A stretch of DNA of 39,998 nt, taken from contig NZ_BCWR01000027.1 of the NCBI RefSeq assembly GCF_001592305.1, forward strand, positions 1 to 39,998. The letters are read 5' to 3'. The translations under genes were made by a program, and so were the position numbers. This DNA comes from Hydrogenophaga taeniospiralis CCUG 15921 (lineage in GTDB: Bacteria; Pseudomonadota; Gammaproteobacteria; Burkholderiales; Burkholderiaceae_C). The notes under the pieces are model-generated. The model saw only the letters and a program-made list of their open reading frames with translations, was not told the DNA's origin and did no database searches. This document shows positions 16,638-27,431 of the stretch, piece by piece (positions within the stretch are counted from its first letter, which is position 1; each line of letters starts with the position of its first letter).

Positions 16638-17423
16638 TTACTGCCCCAACATGCGCGACAGCAACCCTTTGCGTAACGGTTTGGACCGAGCATACGCCAA
16701 TATCACGGAAATATTATCGCGACCGCCAGCGTCGTTGGCGGCGTCTATCAAGGCGTTGGTTTTTGCCTCCAACGTCCCGTCGGAGGCGAGTATGGCGGCC
16801 AAGCGGCTGTCCGGGATCATGTCGGACAGGCCGTCGGAGCAAAAGAGGTAGAGGTCACCGTCCTCGGCCCGGTATTCGTTGACTTCCAGCAACACCGTGT
16901 CTTCCACCCCCAGGGCCCGGGTCACCAGATTCTTGTGGGTGGCGAACTGGGCCTGCTCCTGCGAAATCAGGCCGGCGTCGATCTGCTCTTGAAGCAAGGA
17001 ATGGTCGCGCGTGAGTTGCACGAACTCGCCGCCGCGCAAGCGGTAACAACGCGAATCGCCCACATGGCCGATGAACGAACGCACGCCCTGGAACACCGCC
17101 ATCACCAGCGTCGTGCCCATGCCCGCGTACTGGGGGTTGGAGTTGGCGGCGTTGAAAATCGAGCGGTTGGCGTTGTCGATGCAGATTTCCATGGCCCGCT
17201 TGATTTCACGACCATTGGCCTCGTACCCGCCCTCGGTCATCCAGCGACCCAGCTCGGTCTTAATGAAGGTGGTGGCCATGGCGCTGGCGACCTCGCCGGC
17301 GTTGTAACCGCCCATGCCGTCGGCCAGCACCACGACGTGGTTGTCCACGTCCAGGGCGATGGAATCCTCGTTGTTGTCCCGCACCAGGCCGGGATCGGTA
17401 AGACTGAAGTACTCGAAAATCAT
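16638..17423 (-). CDS. PP2C-family Ser/Thr protein phosphatase
   Basis: 261 residues, normal for bacterial Stp/PrpC proteins, all soluble. Motifs in order: RDNNEDS (15-21), LADGMGGYNAGEVAS (from 33), GHVGDSRCYRLRGG, SDGLSDMI and GGRDNISVI. The conserved aspartates bind the two metal ions. The gene begins 11 bases after the stop of the kinase gene. The kinase, phosphatase and FHA genes form a compact reversible phosphorylation set. The enzyme is expected to remove phosphate from the kinase and its substrates. Confidence 0.93.
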   Translation of the reverse strand: MIFEYFSLTDPGLVRDNNEDSIALDVDNHVVVLADGMGGYNAGEVASAMATTFIKTELGRWMTEGGYEANGREIKRAMEICIDNANRSIFNAANSNPQYAGMGTTLVMAVFQGVRSFIGHVGDSRCYRLRGGEFVQLTRDHSLLQEQIDAGLISQEQAQFATHKNLVTRALGVEDTVLLEVNEYRAEDGDLYLFCSDGLSDMIPDSRLAAILASDGTLEAKTNALIDAANDAGGRDNISVILAYARSKPLRKGLLSRMLGQ

Positions 17424-17434
17424 GTTCTTTGGCT

Positions 17435-20260
17435 TTATAGCCGGATATCGGACCCGCCCTCGGCGGAACCGCCGCCCTGAACCACCGATTGTGTGGCAAC
17501 TGTGGTGGCGAATCCGTTTTCCATTGCGCGCGCGGTCTGCAGCCGGGTTTTCTCGAACCCGCGGTCACCGGACCCCGTCGTCAGAGCCCCGCCGGGGGCG
17601 ACCCGGCCCGCCGCCGCCGTTCTGTCGACCTGGCGAAGGTCTTGCGCCAGGTCACGGCCGCTCTGATAGCGGTCTTGCGGCGTCTTGGACAGCGCTTTGC
17701 CCAGTATATCGGTCAGTGCCCCGGGTAGATCGGGCCGCAGACTGCGCACGTCGGGCGCGGGTTGGTTGGCGATCTGGTACATGAGCGCGGCCATCGAGTC
17801 GCCGCGCAGTGGCAACACCCCGGTGAGCAGTTGGAACAGCATGACACCCAACGAGTAGAGATCGGAACGGCCATCGATGTGGTGACCGGCCAGCTGCTCG
17901 GGCGACATGAAGCTCGGCGTGCCCAGCACCATGCCGGTCTTGGTCCGGCTCGCGTCGGTGATGCGGGCGATGCCGAAGTCGGTCACCTTGACGCTGTCCG
18001 AGGCGGGGTCGTACATGATGTTGGCGGGCTTGATGTCGCGGTGCACCACATTCTGCCGGTGCGCGTAGTCCAGCGCCATCGCCACCCGCTCACCGATGTC
18101 CAGCACGGTCGCGAGCGGCAACAGCCGGTCCGCCCGTGTGTGCTCCACCAGATCCCGACCCTGCAGAAACTCCATGGCGATGAAGGCCAGGTCGTGTTCC
18201 TCACCGGCGTCGAAGATGGTGACGATGTGGGGGTGCTGCAGCCGCCCGGCGGTTTCCGCCTCGCGGAAAAAGCGCTCACGCGCGTCCGCCAGCTCGGCGC
18301 CTTCGAACTCAGCGCTCAACGCCAGCGTCTTGATGGCCACGGTGCGGCCGATCTTGGGGTCGCGGCCCTGGTAGACCACGCCCATGGCGCCTTTGCCGAG
18401 CTCTTTCTCGATCCGGTAGCGGCCGAGCATGGGTTGCTCAACCCCCGCACCGCCGAGCAGCAGGGTGCCGCCCGGGTGGGACGAGGCGCCCGCCAGCACC
18501 ACGGTCTTCGACAGGCTCCGGGCCCGCCGCAGACGGGATTGCACCCCGGCGTCGCTGCGGTCCAGACTGGCCATGTGCTCGTAGACCGACTGCACCTTGT
18601 GGAACTGGCGCTTGCGCTCGAAGTCCAGCGCCAGTTGCTCCAGGTTGTCCATCAGCGGCCGGCTGTGGGGCACGCGCCGGAAGCGGTCGAAAGCCAGGTC
18701 GAGCTGGCCCTGCCCCTGCAGCGCCAGCCCCATCATGCGGTTGGTTTCGGCCGACTCTTCGTCGGTCTTCGCCTTGCCCGCTTCGGTGGCGAGAAAACGC
18801 CGCGTGGTCAGCACCAGATGGCCCAGCAGCAGCAACGCGGCGGGGAACACCAGCGGCAACCAGGTGGCCGCGCTCGAGAGCAGGCCGTACTCCACGCCCA
18901 GCAACAGCGCAAACAGGCCGGCGGTGGCCCAGGCACCGGTGGCGGCCGACAGGCGCGGCAACAGCGCGAGGAGATAGGCCACCACCAGCAGCAGTGCCGC
19001 GAGCACCACCGCACCGCTCCAGACCGGTTGCCCGATGAAATGGCCATTCAGGATGCTCGACGTGGTGTGCGCCAGGATGACTGCGGGCGAAAGCGCCGTC
19101 GACACCGGTGTGTTGAACGGTGCGCCCACGCCGGCGGCCGTGGCACCAATGATGACGATCTTGCCGGCGTATTTCGAGGCCGGGATCTTGCCGGAGGCGA
19201 CGTCGTAGAACGAGTCCACGGTGAACGCCGGGCGCCCATCGCGGTCGGGGTAGAACTGGGGCAGAACGGTGCCCGAGGCATCGGTCTCGATGCGCGTGCG
19301 CCCCAGCAGCACGGCTTCACCGGGCAACAGGCGCAAATCCTGCGGCCCGAGATTCAGGCTGTGCGCCGCCACCATCAGCCCCATCGAAGGGATCACGTGG
19401 CCATCGAAGTTCACCAGCAAAGGCTCGCGGCGCACCGCGCCGTCGCTGTCCGCGAGCTGGTTGAGGTGGGCCACGCCACGGGCGGCCGCCCCGATGGCCG
19501 CCAGCGGTTGCTGCGACCGGATCGCGGGCAGGCCAGCGCCACTGCTCTCGGCCAGCGCACTCTGGAGCGCGAAAGTGGGCAATGGCTGATCCGGCCGACC
19601 CTGGGGTTCGCCCAGGCTGTACAGCGACGGCAGGATCACGTTGCCGGCACGGGCCAGGCTGCTGGCCAGGCGCGCGTCCGAATCCAGCTGCTGCTCGGCC
19701 GCTGCGATGAAGCCCAGCAGGTGGCTGCGTGAAGCTTCACCCAGATCGTCGAACGCCTGGGCCGGCGGCGCGTTGCCATCGAGCTGCTCGCGCAACTCGC
19801 GCAGGCTCGCCAGCCCCCGGTCGGTCTGGGGTTCGAAAAAAAAGGCGGTGTGGGCCACCGTTTTGGCCTGGGCCAGAGCGAGCTGGTCGATCAGGCCGGC
19901 ATGCACTTCGCGCGGCCAGGGCCAGCGCCCGATGTTCGCAATGCTCTGATCGTCGATGGCGATGACGGCGATGCGCTCGCTGGGCACTCGGCTGCTGCGG
20001 GTGCTGGCAAAGTCGTAGAAGCGGCTTTCCAGGTCGCGGAAGAGATCGCTCGACAAATGCACGGCAAACGCGGCGAGCACCACCAGCAGGCCCGCCAAGG
20101 CGTCGGAGCGCCAGGGGCTGCTCCGTCCTGCGGACTGCTTGCGTCTGCGGCTTGTGGCCAAGGGCCGATCTCCTGAGTTGCCTGAACCTGGGCCACGGTG
20201 GCCGGCAGCCTGGGCAGGGCCGCGCGCCGCGCCAAAAATGGGCGCCGCAGGATTTCGCAT
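17435..20260 (-). CDS. CHASE2-domain transmembrane Ser/Thr protein kinase
   Basis: 941 residues. After a basic N-terminus (RRRKQ) and one span near 53-70 comes a CHASE2 domain (RIAVIAIDDQSIANIGRWPW, KIVIIGATAAGVG), then about three spans near 400-480. A linker follows, then a eukaryotic-like kinase domain from 611: glycine loop GKGAMGVVY, K644 in VAIK, HRDIKPAN at 740 with D742, DFG at 761-763, and GTPSFMSPEQ. All catalytic residues are present. CHASE2 would sense an unknown periplasmic signal; the same sensor type occurs in the cyclase three genes on. The C-terminal 70 residues are low-complexity. No nearer Met exists than the ATG at 20260, which gives a longer than usual N-terminal tail. 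Confidence 0.92.
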   Translation of the reverse strand: MRNPAAPIFGAARGPAQAAGHRGPGSGNSGDRPLATSRRRKQSAGRSSPWRSDALAGLLVVLAAFAVHLSSDLFRDLESRFYDFASTRSSRVPSERIAVIAIDDQSIANIGRWPWPREVHAGLIDQLALAQAKTVAHTAFFFEPQTDRGLASLRELREQLDGNAPPAQAFDDLGEASRSHLLGFIAAAEQQLDSDARLASSLARAGNVILPSLYSLGEPQGRPDQPLPTFALQSALAESSGAGLPAIRSQQPLAAIGAAARGVAHLNQLADSDGAVRREPLLVNFDGHVIPSMGLMVAAHSLNLGPQDLRLLPGEAVLLGRTRIETDASGTVLPQFYPDRDGRPAFTVDSFYDVASGKIPASKYAGKIVIIGATAAGVGAPFNTPVSTALSPAVILAHTTSSILNGHFIGQPVWSGAVVLAALLLVVAYLLALLPRLSAATGAWATAGLFALLLGVEYGLLSSAATWLPLVFPAALLLLGHLVLTTRRFLATEAGKAKTDEESAETNRMMGLALQGQGQLDLAFDRFRRVPHSRPLMDNLEQLALDFERKRQFHKVQSVYEHMASLDRSDAGVQSRLRRARSLSKTVVLAGASSHPGGTLLLGGAGVEQPMLGRYRIEKELGKGAMGVVYQGRDPKIGRTVAIKTLALSAEFEGAELADARERFFREAETAGRLQHPHIVTIFDAGEEHDLAFIAMEFLQGRDLVEHTRADRLLPLATVLDIGERVAMALDYAHRQNVVHRDIKPANIMYDPASDSVKVTDFGIARITDASRTKTGMVLGTPSFMSPEQLAGHHIDGRSDLYSLGVMLFQLLTGVLPLRGDSMAALMYQIANQPAPDVRSLRPDLPGALTDILGKALSKTPQDRYQSGRDLAQDLRQVDRTAAAGRVAPGGALTTGSGDRGFEKTRLQTARAMENGFATTVATQSVVQGGGSAEGGSDIRL

Positions 20261-20330
20261 TCTGTGGCAGGAGCCCCGCGCAAATCAAGCCACTCTGTGG
20301 GCTGGGGGCCTCACATCCGGACCGCGCATG

Positions 20331-20359
20331 AAAAAAGGCAACGCAAGCGTTGCCTTTTT
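20331..20359. terminator. Bidirectional Rho-independent terminator after sucD
   Basis: Stem GGCAACGC (20337-20344) and GCGTTGCC (20347-20354), flanked by six A on the left and five T on the right. On the minus strand it ends the sucC-sucD transcript, 20 bases past the sucD stop. Confidence 0.9.
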
Positions 20360-20379
20360 CACGCTGGAGCCGTTGGGCT

Positions 20380-21273
20380 TCAGAGCATGGCCTTGAGCAG
20401 CTTGGCCATTTCGGACGGGTTGCGCGTGACCTTGAAGCCGCACTCTTCCATGATGGCGAGCTTGGCGTCGGCCGTGTCGGCGCCGCCGGAGATCAGCGCA
20501 CCGGCGTGGCCCATGCGCTTGCCGGCGGGCGCGGTCACGCCAGCGATGAAGCCGACGATGGGCTTCTTCATGTTGGCCTTGCACCACTGGGCGGCTTCGG
20601 CTTCGTCCGGGCCACCGATTTCGCCGATCATGATCACGGCGTCCGTGTCGGGATCGTCGTTGAAGGCCTTCATCACGTCGATGTGCTTGAGGCCGTTGAT
20701 CGGATCACCACCGATGCCCACAGCGCTGGACTGGCCCAGGCCGATCTCGGTGAGTTGCGCCACGGCTTCATAGGTCAGCGTGCCCGAACGGGACACGACG
20801 CCGATGCGGCCTTTGCGGTGGATGTGGCCGGGCATGATGCCGATCTTGATCTCGTCGGGCGTGATCAGGCCGGGGCAGTTGGGGCCCAGCAGCAAAGTCT
20901 TCTTGCCGCCGGCGGCTTCCTTGGCCTTCATGCGGTTGCGCACTTCGAGCATGTCACGGACCGGAATGCCTTCAGTGATGCAGATCGCGAGATCCAGATC
21001 GGCCTCGACGGCTTCCCAGATCGCGGCGGCAGCGCCCGCGGGCGGCACGTAGATCACCGACACGGTGGCGCCGGTTTCCGACGCGGCTTCCTTGACCGAG
21101 CTGTAGATCGGGATGTTGAAGATCGACTCGCCGGCCTTCTTCGGGTTCACGCCGGCCACGAAGCAGTTCTTGCCGTTCGCGTATTCCTGGCACTTTTCGG
21201 TGTGGAACTGACCGGTCTTGCCGGTGATGCCCTGGGTGATGACCTTGGTGTCTTTGTTGATGTAGATCGACAT
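20380..21273 (-). CDS. sucD: Succinyl-CoA synthetase alpha subunit
   Basis: 297 residues from ATG 21273, which gives the normal family start MSIYINKDTKVITQGITGK. CoA-binding GITGKTGQFHTEK is near the start, and the active-site His that becomes phosphorylated is in GHAGALISGG. With the beta subunit it makes succinate and ATP or GTP from succinyl-CoA in the TCA cycle. It lies 23 bases after the sucC stop and is followed by a strong terminator. The frame open upstream of this ATG is antisense-like and has no family match. Confidence 0.97.
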   Translation of the reverse strand: MSIYINKDTKVITQGITGKTGQFHTEKCQEYANGKNCFVAGVNPKKAGESIFNIPIYSSVKEAASETGATVSVIYVPPAGAAAAIWEAVEADLDLAICITEGIPVRDMLEVRNRMKAKEAAGGKKTLLLGPNCPGLITPDEIKIGIMPGHIHRKGRIGVVSRSGTLTYEAVAQLTEIGLGQSSAVGIGGDPINGLKHIDVMKAFNDDPDTDAVIMIGEIGGPDEAEAAQWCKANMKKPIVGFIAGVTAPAGKRMGHAGALISGGADTADAKLAIMEECGFKVTRNPSEMAKLLKAML

Positions 21274-21296
21274 GACTTGTTCTCGCTTTCCTGGGC

Positions 21297-22460
<1,164 letters not shown>

Positions 22461-22561
22461 GAGGTCTCTCTCGGACTGGGGGGTTTCTTTAGCCGACCGA
22501 ACAGCGAACGGCCGGCGCGCGGGCACTGGACACAGCAACCCGGGAATGTATCATGCTGCGA

Positions 22562-22612
22562 CGCACCAATATGGGTGCGAACGCGTCCGCATAATGCATA
22601 ATTATATTGACG
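22562..22612. promoter_or_regulatory. sucC-argC divergent region: inverted repeat and AT-rich promoter
   Basis: Arms CGCACC (22562-22567) and GGTGCG (22574-22579) form an inverted repeat with a 6-base centre. Next to it a short AT-rich stretch holds a minus-strand TATAAT (22606-22601), a fair -10 box for sucC, although I see no good -35. If used, the repeat would lie just downstream of the start of transcription, where a repressor could act. Confidence 0.35.
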
Positions 22613-22648
22613 CATCTCTGAACCAGAACTGACAAGGCACCCAGCGTC

Positions 22649-23572
22649 ATGGCCAAGATCTTCATCGACGGCGAAGCCGGCACCACCGGTCTGCAGATCC
22701 GCGAGCGCCTGCAAGGCATGCCTGCTATCGAATTGCTGAGCATCACGCCCGAGCGCCGCAAAGACCCCGAAGCCAAGCGCGAGCTCATGGCGCAGGCCGA
22801 TCTGGTCATCCTCTGTCTGCACGACGATGCGGCCATCGAATCCGTGGCCATGATCGACGGCATGAGCGGCCACCAGCCCCGCGTCATCGACGCCTCCACC
22901 GCGCACCGCTGTGCCCCCGGCTGGGTGTTCGGCTTTCCTGAACTCTGTGCCGGCCAGCGCGAGGCGGTGGCGGGCGCCGCGCGCGTGGCCAACCCGGGTT
23001 GCTACGCCACCGGCGCGATCGCGCTGATCCGTCCGCTGGTGGACGCCGGGCTGATCCCCGCCGACCACCCCCTGGCGCTGCCTTCGGTGAGCGGCTATTC
23101 GGGTGGGGGCCGGACCATGATCGAGGCGTATGAAAAGGGTGAGGCACCCCTGTTCGAGACCTACGCGCTGGGCCTGAACCACAAGCACCTGCCGGAGATC
23201 ATGCGTTACACCGGGCTGTCGCGTCGGCCGGTGTTCGTGCCTTCGGTGGGCAATTTCCGCCAGGGCATGCTGGTGCAGCTGCCCCTGCACCTGGACCTGC
23301 TGCCCGGTCAGCCCACGCTGGCCGACCTGCACGAGGCGCTGGTGGCGCACTACGCGCCCAGCGCCGCGGCGGGGGGATGGGTCAGCGTGCAGCCAGCCAC
23401 CGACAATGGCAAGCTCGACGCCACCGCGCTCAACGACACCAACCGGCTGGAGTTGCGCGTGTTCGGCAACGAAAAGCACCGCCACGCAGTGTTGATCGCG
23501 CGGCTGGACAACCTGGGCAAGGGCGCCAGCGGAGCGGCGGTGCAGAACCTGCAGCTGATGCTCGGGCTCTGA
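22649..23572 (+). CDS. argC: N-acetyl-gamma-glutamyl-phosphate reductase, type 2
   Basis: 307 residues, the length of the short (type 2) AGPR. The N-terminal nucleotide site is DGEAGTTGLQI (7-17) and the catalytic Cys is C118 in NPGCYATGA. PSVSGYSGGGR and HKHLPEI are further family motifs. It makes N-acetylglutamate semialdehyde with NADPH in arginine synthesis. No other arg gene is present in this window. It is divergent from sucC and followed by a convergent CZB-protein gene. Confidence 0.95.
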   Translation: MAKIFIDGEAGTTGLQIRERLQGMPAIELLSITPERRKDPEAKRELMAQADLVILCLHDDAAIESVAMIDGMSGHQPRVIDASTAHRCAPGWVFGFPELCAGQREAVAGAARVANPGCYATGAIALIRPLVDAGLIPADHPLALPSVSGYSGGGRTMIEAYEKGEAPLFETYALGLNHKHLPEIMRYTGLSRRPVFVPSVGNFRQGMLVQLPLHLDLLPGQPTLADLHEALVAHYAPSAAAGGWVSVQPATDNGKLDATALNDTNRLELRVFGNEKHRHAVLIARLDNLGKGASGAAVQNLQLMLGL

Positions 23573-23605
23573 GGATCCGGGCGGCCTCCGGCGGTCCGTC
23601 GGACC

Positions 23606-23620
23606 GGGCACAGTGTGCCC
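23606..23620. terminator. Possible hairpin between argC and the CZB gene
   Basis: GGGCACAGTGTGCCC is a perfect dyad with a single central base, directly before the stop of the convergent gene. There is no T tract, so it is at best a weak bidirectional terminator. Confidence 0.3.
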
Positions 23621-24088
23621 TCAGCGCTGCGGCTCCGTCGCAACGGCTGGCACCACAAGGCGCTGCAACTGCGCCAAGTCTTCGAGCACACGCTCCGAAT
23701 AGATCTCGAACTGGTCCGCCAGCATCCGGCGGGCATCCCCTTTTTTGCCCGCGTGATCCAGCGTCAACACGTTGGCCGCCACGTGGTGAAACATCCGGTG
23801 GTGCGCCATCAGCGCGGTAAAGCCCGGGAACGTGCCGAGTCGGGCCCTGGCGCTGCCGTGTATCCATTGACCCAGATCGCATCGGTCGTCGCGGCAGACC
23901 ACATCGATCTCCAGCGCTCCACCCGAAACGCCATCCAGATGGGCCTGCAGGGCCTGCTTCCAGCGCTGGTGGGCGGTCACCGCAACGGGAATGTCCAGCC
24001 CCACCACAGCGCCCACCAACGCCGCCCGGTGCTCGCCGTCGCGATCGGCGTCCGTCGTGCCAAAGAACTGCCTGAGCCAGCCCACCAT
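23621..24088 (-). CDS. CZB (chemoreceptor zinc-binding) domain protein
   Basis: 155 residues from ATG 24088 (MVGWLRQFFG). The CZB pattern is complete: His in AHQRWKQALQAH (near 40), Cys in CDLGQWIHG (C70), and the His cluster in MAHHRMFHH (96-102). CZB domains bind zinc and usually sit on chemoreceptors or diguanylate cyclases; here the domain is almost the whole protein, so it would act through a partner. There are no membrane spans. The frame is open far upstream, but that part is antisense to other sequence and has no domain. Confidence 0.8.
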   Translation of the reverse strand: MVGWLRQFFGTTDADRDGEHRAALVGAVVGLDIPVAVTAHQRWKQALQAHLDGVSGGALEIDVVCRDDRCDLGQWIHGSARARLGTFPGFTALMAHHRMFHHVAANVLTLDHAGKKGDARRMLADQFEIYSERVLEDLAQLQRLVVPAVATEPQR

Positions 24089-24170
24089 CTGTGTGCCCCA
24101 TGTCTCCGTTTTCGCAGAGTGTGCCCCATCCGCGGGCGACGGGGTATGCGGTATTGCGGTACGGGGGGTC

Positions 24171-24620
24171 TCAGTCTTCGTCGCCGCCGCTGACCACGCG
24201 GCGGATCGTATCGGTGCCGAAACCGCGCGCGGCCAGAAAACGCATCTGCCGGCCGCGCTCGGCGGCGTCCACGGGAGGCGCGCCGAACTTCTTGCGCCAG
24301 ACCTCTCGCGCGCGCGCCACCTCGGAGCCCTGCAGCTCGGCCACCGCCCGCGCCACCGCGTCGGCGCTGAGCCCCTTGGCCTGCAGTTCCTGGCGCACCC
24401 GCATCGCGCCCATCTTGCCGGCCCGGCGGTGCACCACGGATTCGAGCACGCGCTGTTCGCTGATGAAGCCCTTGGCCTCCAGCTCGTCCAGCGCGCGGGC
24501 CAGTTCGCCCGGCTCGGTTTCGTGAACCTGCAGCTTGCGCTGCAGCTCGGCGCGTGAATGCTCGCGGCCCGAGAGCAGGCGCAGGGCCCGGCCCTTGAGC
24601 GATATCTGGTCAAACCCCAT
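24171..24620 (-). CDS. recX: RecX, modulator of RecA
   Basis: 149 residues, typical length. It consists of short three-helix repeats (LRLLSGREHSRAELQRKL, ALDELEAKGFISEQRVLES, VRQELQAKGLSADAVARAV). It binds RecA filaments and limits their growth. It lies 36 bases after the recA stop on the same strand and should be read from the recA promoter. Confidence 0.92.
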   Translation of the reverse strand: MGFDQISLKGRALRLLSGREHSRAELQRKLQVHETEPGELARALDELEAKGFISEQRVLESVVHRRAGKMGAMRVRQELQAKGLSADAVARAVAELQGSEVARAREVWRKKFGAPPVDAAERGRQMRFLAARGFGTDTIRRVVSGGDED

Positions 24621-24656
24621 GGCCGAACCCCGCTGGTGGGCAGCGGGTGCACCCCA

Positions 24657-25772
<1,116 letters not shown>

Positions 25773-25816
25773 GGTGGCGGCTCCTGAGCGTGTGAGTGGG
25801 TGTTCGCTTCCAGAAT

Positions 25817-25849
25817 GTGTTTTTGTGTACAGGCTGGATGCTTGAACAG
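25817..25849 (-). promoter_or_regulatory. Two tandem LexA-like (SOS) boxes upstream of recA
   Basis: On the minus strand CTGT-N8-CCAG (25849-25834) and CTGT-N8-ACAC (25832-25817) each differ by one base from CTGT-N8-ACAG. They are separated by one base and sit 45-77 bases before the recA ATG. LexA control of recA is general in this group. Which box is used cannot be decided here. Confidence 0.5.
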
Positions 25850-25915
25850 CAGTTTACAGCCATGTTGAAAAACAAAACACAGAAATATCGTCAGTTTGCC
25901 TTACCATTTGCGGGC

Positions 25916-26428
25916 ATGACCCCACCGCCCCTGCTGCCCGATGACCGCTGGCGCGCCGGCCACCTGGGCCGCCTGCTGGGCCATGCGCTGCGCCGTTTCG
26001 ACGAGCGTGTGCTGCACCTGATGGCGCACGACCCCAACGTGCCGCTGGCGCTGTCCCATCTGGCGGCGCGTGCGCAGGTGGGCGCCGCCCACATCCACAT
26101 CACCCGCCACCTGGGCCTGCAGGGCTCGCGCCTGACCGAACTGGCGCGGCTGGCCGGCATGAGCAAGCAGGCCATGGGCGACCTGGTGACGCAATGCGAT
26201 GCCTGGGGCTTGGTGCGGCGCGAGGCCGACCCGCTGGACGCCCGGGCCCGGCGCATCGTGTTCACCGACACCGGCCTGCTCTGGCTGGAGGCGTTCCATC
26301 GGGCCGTGGCCCAGGCCGAAACGGAATTCCGCGCCCAGGTCGGCGACGAGGTGGCCACCGTGGTCGCGCTCGGCCTGGAGGCCTACGGCTCGGAAGCGGC
26401 GGAGCCCGCCCGACGCCAGCTCCGGTGA
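25916..26428 (+). CDS. MarR-family transcriptional regulator
   Basis: 170 residues from ATG 25916; an in-frame ATG at 25862 would add 18, but neither has a clear ribosome binding site. The winged-helix part reads LTELARLAGMSKQAMGDLVTQCDAWGLVRREADPLDARA in pieces of the MarR pattern, with the wing DxRARRI. No target operator or ligand can be named. It is divergent from recA; downstream on the same strand lies a two-component system with its own ribosome binding site. Confidence 0.85.
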   Translation: MTPPPLLPDDRWRAGHLGRLLGHALRRFDERVLHLMAHDPNVPLALSHLAARAQVGAAHIHITRHLGLQGSRLTELARLAGMSKQAMGDLVTQCDAWGLVRREADPLDARARRIVFTDTGLLWLEAFHRAVAQAETEFRAQVGDEVATVVALGLEAYGSEAAEPARRQLR

Positions 26429-26608
26429 AGCGCCCCGGCGCCGGCTGGTGCGTCGTTTCATGCGCAGCGGGTGATGCTTGGGCAGCATGGAGAACTAAAA
26501 TGGGACGATCCCTTCCGGCCGACAGGGGGCATGCGCAGCGGGACGCACCCGAACCGGCCCGTCCGACCCGATAACAAGGCGCTTGCGCCCGCTCCCCAGG
26601 AGACATTC

Positions 26609-27277
26609 ATGCGCATCCTGATTGCCGAAGACGACCAGGTCCTGGCCGATGGTCTGCTGCGCAGTCTGCGCGCGGCCGGCGCGGCGGTGGACCACGTGGC
26701 CAGTGGCAGCGAGGCCGACGCGGCCCTGATGACGAACAACGAGTTCGACCTGCTGATCCTCGACCTGGGCCTGCCCAAGCTGCACGGGCTGGAGGTGCTC
26801 AAGCGCCTGCGTTCGCGCGGCTCGGCACTGCCGGTGCTGATCCTGACCGCGGCCGACAGCATCGAGGAGCGTGTCAAGGGCCTGGACTACGGCGCCGACG
26901 ACTACATGGCCAAGCCGTTTTCGCTGCAGGAACTCGAAGCGCGGGTGCGCGCGCTCACGCGCCGCGGCATGGGCGGCAGCACCAACACCATCAAGCACGG
27001 CCCGCTGGAATACGACCAGGCCGGCCGTGTGGCGACCATCGACGGCAAGATGATCGAACTCTCGGCGCGCGAGCTCGGCCTGCTCGAAGTGCTGCTGCAG
27101 CGCGCCGGGCGGCTGGTGAGCAAGGACCAGCTGGTCGAGCGCCTGTGTGAGTGGGGCGAAGAGGTGAGCAACAACGCCATCGAGGTGTACATCCACCGGC
27201 TGCGCAAGAAGATCGAAAAGGGGCCGATCCGCATCGCCACCGTGCGCGGCCTGGGCTATTGCCTTGAGAAGATCTGA
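26609..27277 (+). CDS. OmpR-family response regulator (TctD/QseB-like)
   Basis: 222 residues from ATG 26609, with AGGAGA 5 bases upstream; the longer open frame from 26471 has no domain. The receiver domain has the acidic pair in AEDD, phospho-acceptor D52 in LILDLGLPK, Thr in LILTAADS and Lys in YMAKPFS. The C-terminal winged helix ends in the usual IRTVRGLGY-type motif (IRIATVRGLGYCLEK). It is followed, after an extragenic repeat, by the cognate sensor kinase. A TAAAAT at 26496-26501 could be its -10 box. Confidence 0.93.
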   Translation: MRILIAEDDQVLADGLLRSLRAAGAAVDHVASGSEADAALMTNNEFDLLILDLGLPKLHGLEVLKRLRSRGSALPVLILTAADSIEERVKGLDYGADDYMAKPFSLQELEARVRALTRRGMGGSTNTIKHGPLEYDQAGRVATIDGKMIELSARELGLLEVLLQRAGRLVSKDQLVERLCEWGEEVSNNAIEVYIHRLRKKIEKGPIRIATVRGLGYCLEKI

Positions 27278-27278
27278 T

Positions 27279-27364
27279 CCCCCCCGCGCCGGGCTTGCAG
27301 CCCGTCACCCCCCCGGGGGGGCAACGCGAGCGGCCCGGCAAAGCCGGTTCCGCCGCGTTCTGGG
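27279..27364 (+). repeat. Dispersed extragenic repeat, copy 1
   Basis: GC-rich unit starting one base after the response-regulator stop. It contains a C-run/G-run hairpin (CCCCCC/GGGGGG) and the stem CCGGCAAAGCCGG, and ends in GTTCTGGG. A second copy at 32589-32671 shares the same blocks in the same order and also begins at a stop codon. It may act as an intercistronic attenuator or RNA end. Confidence 0.75.
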
Positions 27365-27431
27365 TCAGACACTTCTCGCGCCCCGAACTCTTCGGTTGGG
27401 CACCCACATTCGATGACGCCCGGTCACTGAC

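Noticed and set aside
13768..19732. Several long plus-strand frames opposite the cyclase and kinase genes
   Set aside because: They have low-complexity His/Gln/Gly/Arg composition and no motifs, while the minus strand encodes full, well-formed domains.
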